DNA of 60,930 nucleotides from UBA5109 sp038148755 (lineage in GTDB: Bacteria > Pseudomonadota > Gammaproteobacteria > Pseudomonadales > Pseudohongiellaceae). Below, one piece after another: positions 51,735 to 60,815 of the stretch. Position 1 is the stretch's first letter, and each line of letters starts with the position of its first letter. The notes beneath the pieces are model-generated. The model saw nothing but the letters and a program-made list of their open reading frames with translations, was not told the origin of the DNA and did no database searches. The DNA lies in assembly GCA_038148755.1 (NCBI GenBank), contig JAYQWA010000013.1, forward strand, positions 1 through 60,930, written 5' to 3'. The position numbers and the translations under genes were made by a program.

Positions 51735-53735
51735 CTGCTTCTTTAAATTACTGATCAGGTATCTTATCGGATGCAAACAGTTGAGGTTCGCATTGCTCAT
51801 CGGTAAGGGTGTTTTATTGATCAGGCTTGCCAGGTAACTGGCTGCTATTGGCGTACTGCTAAGCCCGTGAGAACCATGTGCAACATTAATAAATAAGCCT
51901 GGCTCATAGATGGGTTCATTTGAGGGTTGCTTCCTGGCGTTGCGGCTTAATACTTTATAGATTTCCTGGCAGCGTATCTTATTTTCTACGGGTCCAACCA
52001 GCGGTAAATAGTCAGGACTGCTGCAACGCAAGCCTGAGCGACTTGCAAGGCGCTGTTCTTTTTTCAAATCTTCAGCCAGTTGACTACTGATGCTTTTGCT
52101 GAGTTCAATATTTTCCCCCGCAATTTTGTTCCTATCTGCTATCGGGATTTCGTGCGGCTTTGTAATACCGCCAACAAATTGGCTTTCGGAACTGGCTGGC
52201 AAGACATAAGCTTTAGCGCAGACTATACAGGACAGGGCGCTGCTGGATTTACTGTTTGAATATTCATCTATCTGGCCGAAATTTTGTAATAGCGGGTAAT
52301 GGCTACTTTGTTGGAAATTAAGAGCGTCGTAGCTATTGGCAATAATCACGATCGCAGCCTGATAAGCTTGCCCCTGAGAATTTTTAACTTGCCAGACTTC
52401 ACCATCAAAACATAGTGATATGGCTTCAGTATCGGTTATAGATTTGATATTACTGTCAGCCGTATAGACATCGCATAAAGTGCGGGGGTTCAGGTAAGCG
52501 CCTGAGGGAAAAAATAAACCACTTTTATCAAGAGAGATGCCGGCGATTTCACTCGCTTCTTGCGCGTCCAATATTTGCAGAAAATCTGCATTAGCAAGTT
52601 TTTTTATGGCAAGACTTTGTCGTCTATGTTCACGCTCATCATAGGCTATTTGCAATAGCCCAGCAGGCTGCCAGTCTATGGTATGCTGTTCTGCAATTTG
52701 TTGGTAGCGCTGTAGTGCAAAAAAATAAGAGTGCAGGTAATAGTCGGCACTTGAATCAGCACTGTTGGATAGTTTGCAATAGACTATCCCACGCGGGTTA
52801 CCGGAGGCTTTGTCGGCAATTCTGTGTTGACGCTCAATCAGTGTGACCTGCCATCCTGTTTTGGCTAGTTCTGAAGCAGTAGAACAGCCGGCCAATCCGG
52901 CACCGATTATAATGGCGCTTTTAGCTTTAAAGTCTGCTTGTGGAAGCTGAAACCACGCTTGTGTTTTGATTCTGCTTTTAACAAAACTCTGTTCCCCGCC
53001 AGCTTCATATTTGCCGATAAGCATATGACGTTTATCAGCAAAACCCTTTTTTCTTTCTATACTGAAGTTGTTTTTTCTGAGTGATTGCTTGACAAGCCCC
53101 GCAGCGCTATAGGTACTTAATGTAGTGCCCGTCTTGCTCAAAGCAGCAAGGGCTGAGCATAACTGATCATCCCACATCTCTTTGTTTAACGCTGGGGTAA
53201 AACCATCAAGGTACCATGCATCAACGCGAAAGCCATTGGGCTGCCAAATTTGAGAAAGCATTTCTTTGGTATCACCAAACAGTAAAACTAAAACAATTCT
53301 TTTATCAGCAAAAACCAAATCTATGCTGTGGACGCCAGGGTGAAGTGACGGGTAAAGCTGTAACAATCGCTCAGAATAATCTGCTAGCTGAGGATGTTTA
53401 CTGTAGAAATTTATTAAATCATTTTTACTAAAAGGATGTAATTCAGAGGCAATATAATAAAGGGTAGAGTCGCCAGTTTTGCTATCGTGCCATAGCCTGC
53501 ATGTGTTTAAAAAATTTAGACCAGCACCAAAACCGCATTCGCCAATAATAAAACTCTTGTTATTAAGATTTTTCCAGCGTTTATTTAGATCATTTGCTTC
53601 AAGAAAAATATAAGAGCTTTCGGCCAATGCGTTGGCCTTAGAGTGAAAAATATCCTGGTAATCTTCTGAATAAGGACTCCCTGAATTATCCCAACTGAGC
53701 GTGGCTACTTTGAAACTGTTATTAGGTTGCGACAT
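51726..53735 (-). CDS. mnmC: Bifunctional tRNA cmnm5(s2)U methyltransferase/oxidoreductase MnmC
   Basis: A 669-aa fusion. The N-terminal MnmC2 methyltransferase domain (about 1-250) has the SAM loop ECGFGAGLNFLN and acidic ends; the C-terminal MnmC1 FAD-dependent oxidase (about 265-669) has the dinucleotide loop IIGAGLAGCSTASEL. Together they turn cmnm5U34 into mnm5U in tRNAs such as Lys, Glu and Gln. The two-domain form is typical of gammaproteobacteria. Confidence 0.93.
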   Translation of the reverse strand: MSQPNNSFKVATLSWDNSGSPYSEDYQDIFHSKANALAESSYIFLEANDLNKRWKNLNNKSFIIGECGFGAGLNFLNTCRLWHDSKTGDSTLYYIASELHPFSKNDLINFYSKHPQLADYSERLLQLYPSLHPGVHSIDLVFADKRIVLVLLFGDTKEMLSQIWQPNGFRVDAWYLDGFTPALNKEMWDDQLCSALAALSKTGTTLSTYSAAGLVKQSLRKNNFSIERKKGFADKRHMLIGKYEAGGEQSFVKSRIKTQAWFQLPQADFKAKSAIIIGAGLAGCSTASELAKTGWQVTLIERQHRIADKASGNPRGIVYCKLSNSADSSADYYLHSYFFALQRYQQIAEQHTIDWQPAGLLQIAYDEREHRRQSLAIKKLANADFLQILDAQEASEIAGISLDKSGLFFPSGAYLNPRTLCDVYTADSNIKSITDTEAISLCFDGEVWQVKNSQGQAYQAAIVIIANSYDALNFQQSSHYPLLQNFGQIDEYSNSKSSSALSCIVCAKAYVLPASSESQFVGGITKPHEIPIADRNKIAGENIELSKSISSQLAEDLKKEQRLASRSGLRCSSPDYLPLVGPVENKIRCQEIYKVLSRNARKQPSNEPIYEPGLFINVAHGSHGLSSTPIAASYLASLINKTPLPMSNANLNCLHPIRYLISNLKKQLL

Positions 53736-53744
53736 TGTTTCGCT

Positions 53745-54302
53745 TCAGAGCGACACCTTGAGTATGAGGAATTCCCCCGGCAATAAATTTTGTAATTGCC
53801 AGTCGTCTATCTGGTGACGTATCAGGCGTAAAGTTGGAAAACCCAGTGCGGCTGTCATTCTCCTGACCTGCCTGTTACGACCTTCACGAATTGTAAGCTT
53901 TATCCAGGAGGTAGGGATGTTTTTACGTTCCCTGATAGGCGGCGTTCTCGGCCATATTTTGGGTTCAGCAATTTTCTCAGCCAGGGCAGGTTTACTGATG
54001 CCGTCTTTTAACTGAACGCCGTTTTTTAACTGATCCAAGGCCTGCTGGTTAATGTCTCCTTCTACCTGGACCCAGTAAGACTTCTGCATCTTCATTTTTG
54101 GATTAGCGATACGATGTTGCAGGCGGCCATTATTGGTAAGTAATAGTAAACCTTCAGAATCTTTATCAAGTCTGCCCGCCGGGTAGAAATGTGGCAAATC
54201 TATAAATTCTGAAAGTGTCCGAGATGGTTGGGCAGTCGAATCAGTGTCAGTAAACTGAGAAAGTACGTTATAAGGTTTGTTGAATAAAATAAGCTCGGGC
54301 AT
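53745..54302 (-). CDS. rluE: 23S rRNA pseudouridine synthase RluE-like
   Basis: A 185-aa pseudouridine synthase of the RluB/E/F group with the catalytic block AGRLDKDSEGLLLLT, where the Asp is the nucleophile, and LTIREGRNRQVRRMTAALG. It lacks an S4 domain, as RluE does. It probably modifies U2457 of 23S rRNA. Precedes mnmC on the same strand by 9 bases (mnmC begins at 53735). Confidence 0.88.
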   Translation of the reverse strand: MPELILFNKPYNVLSQFTDTDSTAQPSRTLSEFIDLPHFYPAGRLDKDSEGLLLLTNNGRLQHRIANPKMKMQKSYWVQVEGDINQQALDQLKNGVQLKDGISKPALAEKIAEPKIWPRTPPIRERKNIPTSWIKLTIREGRNRQVRRMTAALGFPTLRLIRHQIDDWQLQNLLPGEFLILKVSL

Positions 54303-54494
54303 TTTTATTTAGCGGACTGCTGCTCTGCTGCTTTGTAAGAAAACTCATTATGGCAATAGTTAACAAAGAGTAAAATGGCTAGCGTGATAAATACTGAAAA
54401 GGGAATAAAAGTCGGATAAGAAGTGAAAAAACTTCTAGCTTAAATAGGAAGGCTGGGTGGAATATAGAAATATGAAGAACTTAGGCTTGCGCAC

Positions 54495-54842
54495 TCAGTC
54501 GTCTTTAAATACAGCCTGATCATCAGCAGTTTCTTCCTCGGATTCGCTGTCACTACCTTCAATCTGTTCAAACTGTTCTGCTTCAGAGCTGACTTCTGTA
54601 TCGTTTGAGTGTTCGGCATTTTGTGAGGCGTCAGCATTATCAAGCGGCATAATATTTGCCGCATGCAAACCTTTTGGACCTTCGACAATGTCGAAAGAAA
54701 CCATCTGGCCAGCTTTGAGAGTTTTATAACCTTCCATCCCGATGGACGAGTAATGAGCAAACAAATCGCTACCACCATCATCAGGCAAGATGAAGCCAAA
54801 ACCTTTTGCATTATTGAACCATTTAACTTGACCGGTGCTCAT
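54495..54842 (-). CDS. cspD: CspD-like cold-shock protein with acidic tail
   Basis: A 115-aa protein. Residues 1-66 are a cold-shock domain with both RNP motifs (GFGFILPDD and LFAHYSSI); the rest (about 67-115) is a Glu/Asp/Ser-rich tail (e.g. SEAEQFEQIEGSDSESEEE). Cold-shock proteins bind single-stranded nucleic acid; CspD blocks replication in slow growth. The acidic extension is not part of the usual 70-74-aa protein. Divergent from clpS as in most gammaproteobacteria, separated by 331 bases when clpS starts at 55174. Confidence 0.88.
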   Translation of the reverse strand: MSTGQVKWFNNAKGFGFILPDDGGSDLFAHYSSIGMEGYKTLKAGQMVSFDIVEGPKGLHAANIMPLDNADASQNAEHSNDTEVSSEAEQFEQIEGSDSESEEETADDQAVFKDD

Positions 54843-55173
54843 TCAGACTCTTCCACCCTAACTTTATATTTTTATAGTAATTAAGCACACTAAGATATAA
54901 ACCCATTTAGCAGGCAAGTCAATTTGAATTGTGCAAGAATCTTGAAAAATCGAAAGCCTGACTCCATTTACCTGGAAGGAAGTTATTTTTTGGAAAAACG
55001 CATCGTTATATAATGAAGCGTGTTATAGTTTTAAGCAGTGATATTATTATGCTAGATAGATTTTTTGGTGTATTTAAAAATTTTATTTTGATACTTTTAT
55101 GTAATTAATGATGCAAACAAATAGACAGACAGTTATACATACAAAGGCTTTGAAAAACAGGCTGCAGGATGAA
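54843..55173. promoter_or_regulatory. cspD-clpS divergent region with candidate promoter
   Basis: TATAAT at 55009-55014 with TTTTTG (54987-54992, 16-base spacing) is a weak -35 and a perfect -10 pointing to clpS. The other half of the gap should hold the cspD promoter. No ORF with a ribosome site is seen. Confidence 0.35.
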
Positions 55174-55533
55174 ATGACTGATTTCTCTAAGGTGGTTCTT
55201 TCAGGTAATGGCGAGAGTGATCGCGAGGGAGTAATCAGTGAAGCGTTGGCACCTGAAGAGTTGAAAGTTAAACCGCCGCCTCTTTACCGCGTGATATTGT
55301 TGAATGATGATTACACGCCAATGGAGTTTGTCGTTAATATTCTTTGCAAGTTTTTTGCGATGAGTGTTGAAGCGGCGACGGCCGTGATGCTGAAAGTTCA
55401 TACCGAAGGTAAAGGGGTCTGTGGCGTTTTCCCAAAAGAAATCGCAGAAACCAAAGCGGTTTTAGTTAATGAATATGCGCGTGACTCGGAGCATCCGCTG
55501 CTTTGTGATATTGAGATAAATGATGATTATTAA
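55174..55533 (+). CDS. clpS: ATP-dependent Clp protease adaptor ClpS
   Basis: A 119-aa adaptor recognising N-degron substrates and delivering them to ClpAP. Key residues: YRVILLNDDYTPMEFV, VMLKVHTEGKGVCGVF and VNEYARDSEHPL. ATG 55174 is chosen because AGGAT precedes it; ATG 55108 would add 22 residues without a good ribosome site. It is followed 27 bases later by clpA. Bpt and Aat nearby make N-degrons, so the whole system is within this window. Confidence 0.9.
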   Translation: MTDFSKVVLSGNGESDREGVISEALAPEELKVKPPPLYRVILLNDDYTPMEFVVNILCKFFAMSVEAATAVMLKVHTEGKGVCGVFPKEIAETKAVLVNEYARDSEHPLLCDIEINDDY

Positions 55534-55560
55534 CCGGGGTTAAGACGAGCGAGTTGATTT

Positions 55561-57864
55561 ATGTTTAGTAAAGAATTGGAGTTCACTCTTAACAGAGCCT
55601 TTAAGGAAGCCAGACAAAAACGTTACGAGTTTTTAACACTGGAGCATTTGTTGTTGGCTTTATTGGAAGATCCTGCAGCCCGTGAGATTTTATTAGCCTG
55701 CGATGTTGATTTGGCTGAATTAAGAATGGATCTTGAACAACACCTCGATCTTTATGTGCCGACACTGGTAGAGGATGCCGGAGAGAATAAAGACATCCAA
55801 CAGACCTTAAGTTTTCAAAGGGCAATGCAAAGAGCGGTTTTTCATGTGCAATCTTCTGGTCGTCAGGAGGTGAGTGGGGCAAATGTACTTGTCGCCATTT
55901 TTAGTGAAAAGGAAAGCCATGCTATCTATTTTATGAACAAGCAGGGTGTGACCCGCGGACAGGTTGTCAATTTTATAACTCATGGTTCAGTAGAAAAACC
56001 GGGTATTGGGCATGATGACAGTGCTGAAATAAATTCTGATGCTCAAGGTCAGGAAGCAGATGCAGGGCCGCTGGAAAGCTATGCTCAAAATTTAAATGAA
56101 ATGGCAAGACGGGGGAAGATTGATCCATTAATCGGTCGTGCCGATGAAATTGAGCGTCTGGTGCAGATATTATCTCGTCGACGTAAAAACAATCCTTTAT
56201 TTGTTGGTGAATCAGGCGTAGGTAAAACTGCAATAGCTGAAGGTTTGGCTAAGCAAATTGTCGATGGTGATGTGCCTGAAGTACTAAAAGAAAGCACTGT
56301 TTACTCTCTGGATATGGGTGCTTTACTGGCAGGAACCAAATATAGAGGAGATTTCGAGAAACGGTTTAAAGCCTTATTGGCGGAATTGGCTAAGGATGAA
56401 CATGCCATTTTGTTTATTGACGAAATTCATACGATTATTGGTGCGGGTGCGGCATCTGGAGGTGTTATGGATGCCTCGAATTTGCTTAAGCCCTTGTTGA
56501 GTTCAGGGAATCTGCGATGCATTGGTTCGACGACCTATCAGGAATATCGTGGAATTTTTGAAAAGGATCGTGCCTTGTCCCGACGTTTCCAGAAAATTGA
56601 TATCATCGAACCGGATGTTGAAACGACCTATCAGATCCTGAAGGGCTTAAAAAGTCGTTATGAGGAACACCATCACTTACGTTACACCAATAATGCATTA
56701 AAAGCGGCGGCTGAACTCGCAGGGCGTTATATCAACGACCGATTTATGCCGGATAAGGCGATAGACGTAATTGATGAAGCAGGCGCCTATCAAAATTTAC
56801 AGCCCAGCAGTAAACGTAAAAAAATAATTCAGGTGGCGGATATAGAAAGAGTTGTTTCACAGATAGCTCGAATTCCAGCGAAGAATGTTTCTGCTTCAGA
56901 TAAAACTTTGTTAAAGGATCTGGAGAAAAACCTCAAGCTGGTGGTTTTTGGTCAGGATCCGGCGATAGAAGCCTTGTCTGCCTCTATCAAATTATCACGT
57001 GCTGGTTTGAAAGAAGGCGAGAAGCCTATCGGGTCTTATGTGTTTGCCGGACCAACCGGTGTCGGTAAAACCGAAGTCAGTAAACAGCTCGCCAGAATCA
57101 TGGGCGTGGAGTTGATCCGCTATGATATGTCGGAATATATGGAGCGTCATACCGTGTCTCGTCTGATTGGGGCGCCACCAGGCTATGTCGGCTTTGATCA
57201 GGGAGGATTGCTCACCGAAGCAGTCAGTAAACATCCGCATTGTGTGTTGTTACTTGATGAGATAGAAAAAGCACATCCGGATGTGTTCAATCTTTTACTG
57301 CAAGTAATGGATCATGGCAAGTTGACTGACAATAACGGTCGTCAGACAGATTTTCGTAATGTCGTTTTGATCATGACTACAAATATTGGGGCTCAGGAAA
57401 TGAGCCGGAATTCCATTGGTTTTACCCAACAGGATCACAGCCTGGATGGTATGGAGTTGCTGAAAAAAGCGTTTACACCTGAATTCCGTAATCGTTTGGA
57501 TGCAATTGTGCAGTTTGAACCTTTGGATAACAAGGTTATCAGAACTGTCGTTGATAAATTCTTAATGGAGCTCCAGGTACAGCTTGATGAAAAACATGTT
57601 TCCTTGCATGTCGATGATGAAGCCATTGACTGGTTTGTGACTCACGGTTATGACAAGAAGATGGGTGCCAGGCCGATGCTCAGATTAATTCAGGCCGAAA
57701 TCAAAAAGCCTCTCGCTGAAGATATTTTATTTGGGAAATTAATGCATGGCGGCGATGTTCACATTTCTGTGAAGGATGATCTTATCTGCCTGGAAATTGA
57801 AGCGAATAAGTCTGGTAAAACTTCAGGTAATAAAAGCAAGCAGCAGGAAGACCTGGAAGCCTAA
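55561..57864 (+). CDS. clpA: ATP-dependent Clp protease ATP-binding subunit ClpA
   Basis: A 767-aa Hsp100 unfoldase. The N-domain (1-145) is followed by two AAA+ modules with Walker A VGESGVGKTAIAEG and GPTGVGKTEVSKQL, Walker B ILFIDEIHTI and LLLDEIEKAHPD. IGV-type loop HxGxGFGL... binding to ClpP is at QGGLLTEAV/IGFTQ. It drives unfolding into ClpP. Cotranscribed with clpS. The ClpP gene is elsewhere. Confidence 0.95.
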   Translation: MFSKELEFTLNRAFKEARQKRYEFLTLEHLLLALLEDPAAREILLACDVDLAELRMDLEQHLDLYVPTLVEDAGENKDIQQTLSFQRAMQRAVFHVQSSGRQEVSGANVLVAIFSEKESHAIYFMNKQGVTRGQVVNFITHGSVEKPGIGHDDSAEINSDAQGQEADAGPLESYAQNLNEMARRGKIDPLIGRADEIERLVQILSRRRKNNPLFVGESGVGKTAIAEGLAKQIVDGDVPEVLKESTVYSLDMGALLAGTKYRGDFEKRFKALLAELAKDEHAILFIDEIHTIIGAGAASGGVMDASNLLKPLLSSGNLRCIGSTTYQEYRGIFEKDRALSRRFQKIDIIEPDVETTYQILKGLKSRYEEHHHLRYTNNALKAAAELAGRYINDRFMPDKAIDVIDEAGAYQNLQPSSKRKKIIQVADIERVVSQIARIPAKNVSASDKTLLKDLEKNLKLVVFGQDPAIEALSASIKLSRAGLKEGEKPIGSYVFAGPTGVGKTEVSKQLARIMGVELIRYDMSEYMERHTVSRLIGAPPGYVGFDQGGLLTEAVSKHPHCVLLLDEIEKAHPDVFNLLLQVMDHGKLTDNNGRQTDFRNVVLIMTTNIGAQEMSRNSIGFTQQDHSLDGMELLKKAFTPEFRNRLDAIVQFEPLDNKVIRTVVDKFLMELQVQLDEKHVSLHVDDEAIDWFVTHGYDKKMGARPMLRLIQAEIKKPLAEDILFGKLMHGGDVHISVKDDLICLEIEANKSGKTSGNKSKQQEDLEA

Positions 57865-57897
57865 AGCAAGAGCAGAACTAAAGTAGGGATATAGCCT

Positions 57898-58116
57898 TTA
57901 GCGGGCGCGGTAGGTGATACGACCTTTGCTAAGGTCATATGGCGTCAGTTCAACGGTTACTTTGTCACCTGTCAGTATGCGAATATAGTTTTTTCGCATT
58001 TTCCCGGAGATATGTGCTGTCACGACGTGACCGTTTTCCAGTTGAACCCGAAACATCGTATTGGGAAGTGTATCAATCACTTCACCTTCCATTTCAATTT
58101 GGTCTTCTTTTGCCAT
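57898..58116 (-). CDS. infA: Translation initiation factor IF-1
   Basis: A 72-aa OB-fold factor of the 30S A site, with signature EMEGEVIDTLPNTMFRV and VTVELTPYDLSKGRITYR. Length is exact for the family. Convergent with clpA across a 33-base gap. Upstream come bpt and aat in the same orientation, the usual order. Confidence 0.96.
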   Translation of the reverse strand: MAKEDQIEMEGEVIDTLPNTMFRVQLENGHVVTAHISGKMRKNYIRILTGDKVTVELTPYDLSKGRITYRAR

Positions 58117-58205
58117 GCATTCCTCGTGATAAGTGCTAGCCAGACTTACTGTAAAAGCGCCGCATTTTGCCTGAAATATGTTTGATTGGCAAAGTTTCTG
58201 CTTAC

Positions 58206-58910
58206 TTATTGTCTGGACCAGCCACCAGGCTGAAGTAATTCATAAGGCTTAAACTGACTTTTGTAGTTCATTTTTTTGCAATCTTTGATCCAGTAACCAA
58301 GGTACAGGTGAGAGAGTTTAAGACGTTTTGCCGCTTCAATTTGCCAAAGAATAGCAAAGCTTCCCAATGACCTTTTTGTCAGTTTAGGGTCATAAAAAGT
58401 GAAAACAGCCGAAAGAGCATTTAATAATCGGTCGCAGATCATGACACCAACCAGCTTTTCATCATGACGGATTTCAAGATACAAGGTATCCCTGCGTCTG
58501 GTGAGTAAAAAAGATTGATATTGTTGTCGCGATGGTGGGTACATATCACCATCATTATGGCGTTCATTGATGTATTCTTCATAAAGTTTGAAATGCTCGT
58601 TAGTAGCAATAGAGGCAACAGGATTAACAGTCAGATCATTATTTTTATTCAGAACCCTGCGAAAACGCTGACCGGGCTTGAACTCGTTTACCACGATACG
58701 GCAGGGGATACATTGTTCACAATCTTCACAGTGCGGGCGATACAGATGTGCACCACTTCTGCGGAAGCCAATTTCATTTAGACGGGTATGAAACTCCTTA
58801 TCAATACTGAACTCCGGATCAACGAATAGGGTTCTCGCTTTTCTGCCGGCTAGATAGCTGCAGTCATGTTCGCTGGTAGTGTAAAGTTTTAAATCTTTTA
58901 AGGAGGTCAT
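58206..58910 (-). CDS. bpt: Aspartate/glutamate leucyltransferase Bpt
   Basis: A 234-aa ATE1-like enzyme that adds Leu from Leu-tRNA to N-terminal Asp/Glu of proteins, creating ClpS degrons. Motifs DCSYLAGRKARTLFVDP, HCEDCEQCIPCRI (Cys cluster) and YLGYWIKDCKKMNYKSQF are family typical. It lies between infA and aat, and all three face the same way. Confidence 0.93.
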   Translation of the reverse strand: MTSLKDLKLYTTSEHDCSYLAGRKARTLFVDPEFSIDKEFHTRLNEIGFRRSGAHLYRPHCEDCEQCIPCRIVVNEFKPGQRFRRVLNKNNDLTVNPVASIATNEHFKLYEEYINERHNDGDMYPPSRQQYQSFLLTRRRDTLYLEIRHDEKLVGVMICDRLLNALSAVFTFYDPKLTKRSLGSFAILWQIEAAKRLKLSHLYLGYWIKDCKKMNYKSQFKPYELLQPGGWSRQ

Positions 58911-58936
58911 GATGAGCCATTGTACTGCCAGATAGC

Positions 58937-59626
58937 TTATAGTGAAAACGTACTTTTTTGCGTTGGATTTGTATTTTTATTCAGGTAATTCCTGAAATCC
59001 TGCCGGCTGATTTCTCTGGCACCCAGGCTGGCAAGATGTGCGCTGCTAACCTGACAATCAATAAGTTTAAAATCCTGTTTTTGCAGATAGTGAATTAGAT
59101 GCACAAAAGCTACCTTGGATGCATTATCCTGTGTTGAAAACATGGATTCCCCAAAAAAGATTTTACCCAGAGCTATGCCGTAAAGCCCGCCAGTCAGATT
59201 GTTGTTATGCCAGACCTCTACTGAATGAGCCCAACCTGCTTTATGCAGATTGATGTAAGCCTGTTGCATTTCGTCTGTTATCCAGGTGCCGGTTCGGTTT
59301 TTGCCGCGTTGTTTTGCACATGAGCTGATTACTGCCGGGAAATCTTGATTGAAGCTGACTTTGTAGCGTTGTTTTTGCAAGATTTTATGCAGGCTTCTGG
59401 AAATGTGTAGTTCTTCAGGGAAAAGTACCATGCGTGGGTCAGGGGACCACCACAAGATGGGTTGGCCAGCTTCGTACCAGGGGAAAATGCCAAGCTTATA
59501 AGCACTTAAAAGTCTTTCAGGACCAAGGTCACCACCTATAGCCAGCAGACCATTAGGCTTTTTTAAAGCCTGTTCGGGGTCTGGAAAGCTTAAATCACCC
59601 TGTTGCAGCCAGATTGGATCATGCAT
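58937..59626 (-). CDS. aat: Leucyl/phenylalanyl-tRNA--protein transferase Aat
   Basis: A 229-aa GNAT-fold enzyme that adds Leu or Phe to N-terminal Arg/Lys. Signatures are FPWYEAGQPILWWSPDPRMVL and GGLYGIALGKIFFGESMFS. Typical length. It is encoded 26 bases before bpt. With Bpt, ClpS and ClpA it makes a full bacterial N-degron pathway. Confidence 0.95.
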   Translation of the reverse strand: MHDPIWLQQGDLSFPDPEQALKKPNGLLAIGGDLGPERLLSAYKLGIFPWYEAGQPILWWSPDPRMVLFPEELHISRSLHKILQKQRYKVSFNQDFPAVISSCAKQRGKNRTGTWITDEMQQAYINLHKAGWAHSVEVWHNNNLTGGLYGIALGKIFFGESMFSTQDNASKVAFVHLIHYLQKQDFKLIDCQVSSAHLASLGAREISRQDFRNYLNKNTNPTQKSTFSL

Positions 59627-59698
59627 GGCTTCAGTTTAACGATGAAATGGCTTGTAGTGGAAAATTTTCAAAGCCAGCACAATGAAAACTGCATGCTT

Positions 59699-60658
59699 TT
59701 ATTGTTGTCCTAGATTATCCAGGTATTTCTCTGCGTCCAGTGCCGCCATGCATCCGAAACCAGCCGAGGTGACTGCCTGCCGATAAATATGATCTGCAAT
59801 ATCACCAGCAGCAAAAATTCCGGGGACGCTGGTCTGTGTTGCGTTACCGGCAGTCCCTGAAGCTATTTTTATATAGCCATTTTCCATGTCCAGTTGTCCC
59901 TGGAAAATGTCCGAATTGGGCTTATGCCCGACGGCAATAAATACAGCGCTCAGGGGGATTTCCCGGGTGTCACCTGGAGCTGTGCTTTTGATACGCATGC
60001 CGGTGACTTCGCCATTTTCACCCAATATTTCGTCAAGCGTGTGATTCCATTCGATGCTGATATTGCCGTTTTTAACTTTATCAAAGAGTTTATCCTGCAG
60101 GATTTTTTCAGCCTTAAGTGAATCCCTGCGGTGGACCAGTACAACTTCACTGGCGATATTAGACAGATATAAAGCTTCCTCAACAGCAGTATTGCCTCCA
60201 CCAATTACCGCAACTTTCTGCTCCTTGTAGAAGAAACCATCACAGGTAGCGCAGGCGCTTACGCCGCTACCCATATAACGCTCTTCTGATTCCAGCCCAA
60301 GATATTGTGCAGAAGCGCCTGTGGCGATGATAAGTGCATCACAGCTGTACTCAGCAACACTGCCAATTAAGCGGAAGGGTTTTTGACTTAAATCTGCAGA
60401 CTCTATATGATCAAAAATTATATTAGTATCAAAGCGTTCAGAGTGATTTTTCATTCTTTCCATTAAGTCTGGACCTTGCAATCCTTCAACATCACCAGGC
60501 CAGTTATCAACGTCTGTGGTTGTGGTCAGCTGACCACCTTGCTGCATCCCAGTGATAATAACGGGGTTGAGGTTTGCTCTTGCGGCGTAAATCGCAGCCG
60601 TATAGCCGGCAGGGCCTGAACCTAAGATAATTAAGCGGTGATGCTGTACTTCACTCAT
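59699..60658 (-). CDS. trxB: Thioredoxin reductase
   Basis: A 319-aa FAD/NADPH enzyme reducing thioredoxin. FAD loop LGSGPAGYTAAIYAARA, active disulfide CATC in SACATCDGFF, and NADPH loop IGGGNTAVEEALYLS are present. Length is exact for the low-molecular-weight type. It is divergent from ftsK and upstream of aat. No oxidative-stress operator could be assigned. Confidence 0.96.
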   Translation of the reverse strand: MSEVQHHRLIILGSGPAGYTAAIYAARANLNPVIITGMQQGGQLTTTTDVDNWPGDVEGLQGPDLMERMKNHSERFDTNIIFDHIESADLSQKPFRLIGSVAEYSCDALIIATGASAQYLGLESEERYMGSGVSACATCDGFFYKEQKVAVIGGGNTAVEEALYLSNIASEVVLVHRRDSLKAEKILQDKLFDKVKNGNISIEWNHTLDEILGENGEVTGMRIKSTAPGDTREIPLSAVFIAVGHKPNSDIFQGQLDMENGYIKIASGTAGNATQTSVPGIFAAGDIADHIYRQAVTSAGFGCMAALDAEKYLDNLGQQ

Positions 60659-60815
60659 AGCAGTTTGATCTCAATGCTGGTTAAAAATGAAGGCTGAATG
60701 TTAGCAGAAAACAAGCGTCGAATTCATAATTAAATAAGCCAGATGTATCCCTTATATGGATAATTTATTATCATACACCCCTAGATATGCCATTTTCGAC
60801 TAAGCAGGCAAGTTT

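Noticed and set aside
54305..54439. 44-codon minus-strand frame with a membrane-like segment between rluE and cspD
   Set aside because: It has no ATG, GTG or TTG start and no ribosome site; it may be a relic but cannot be supported.
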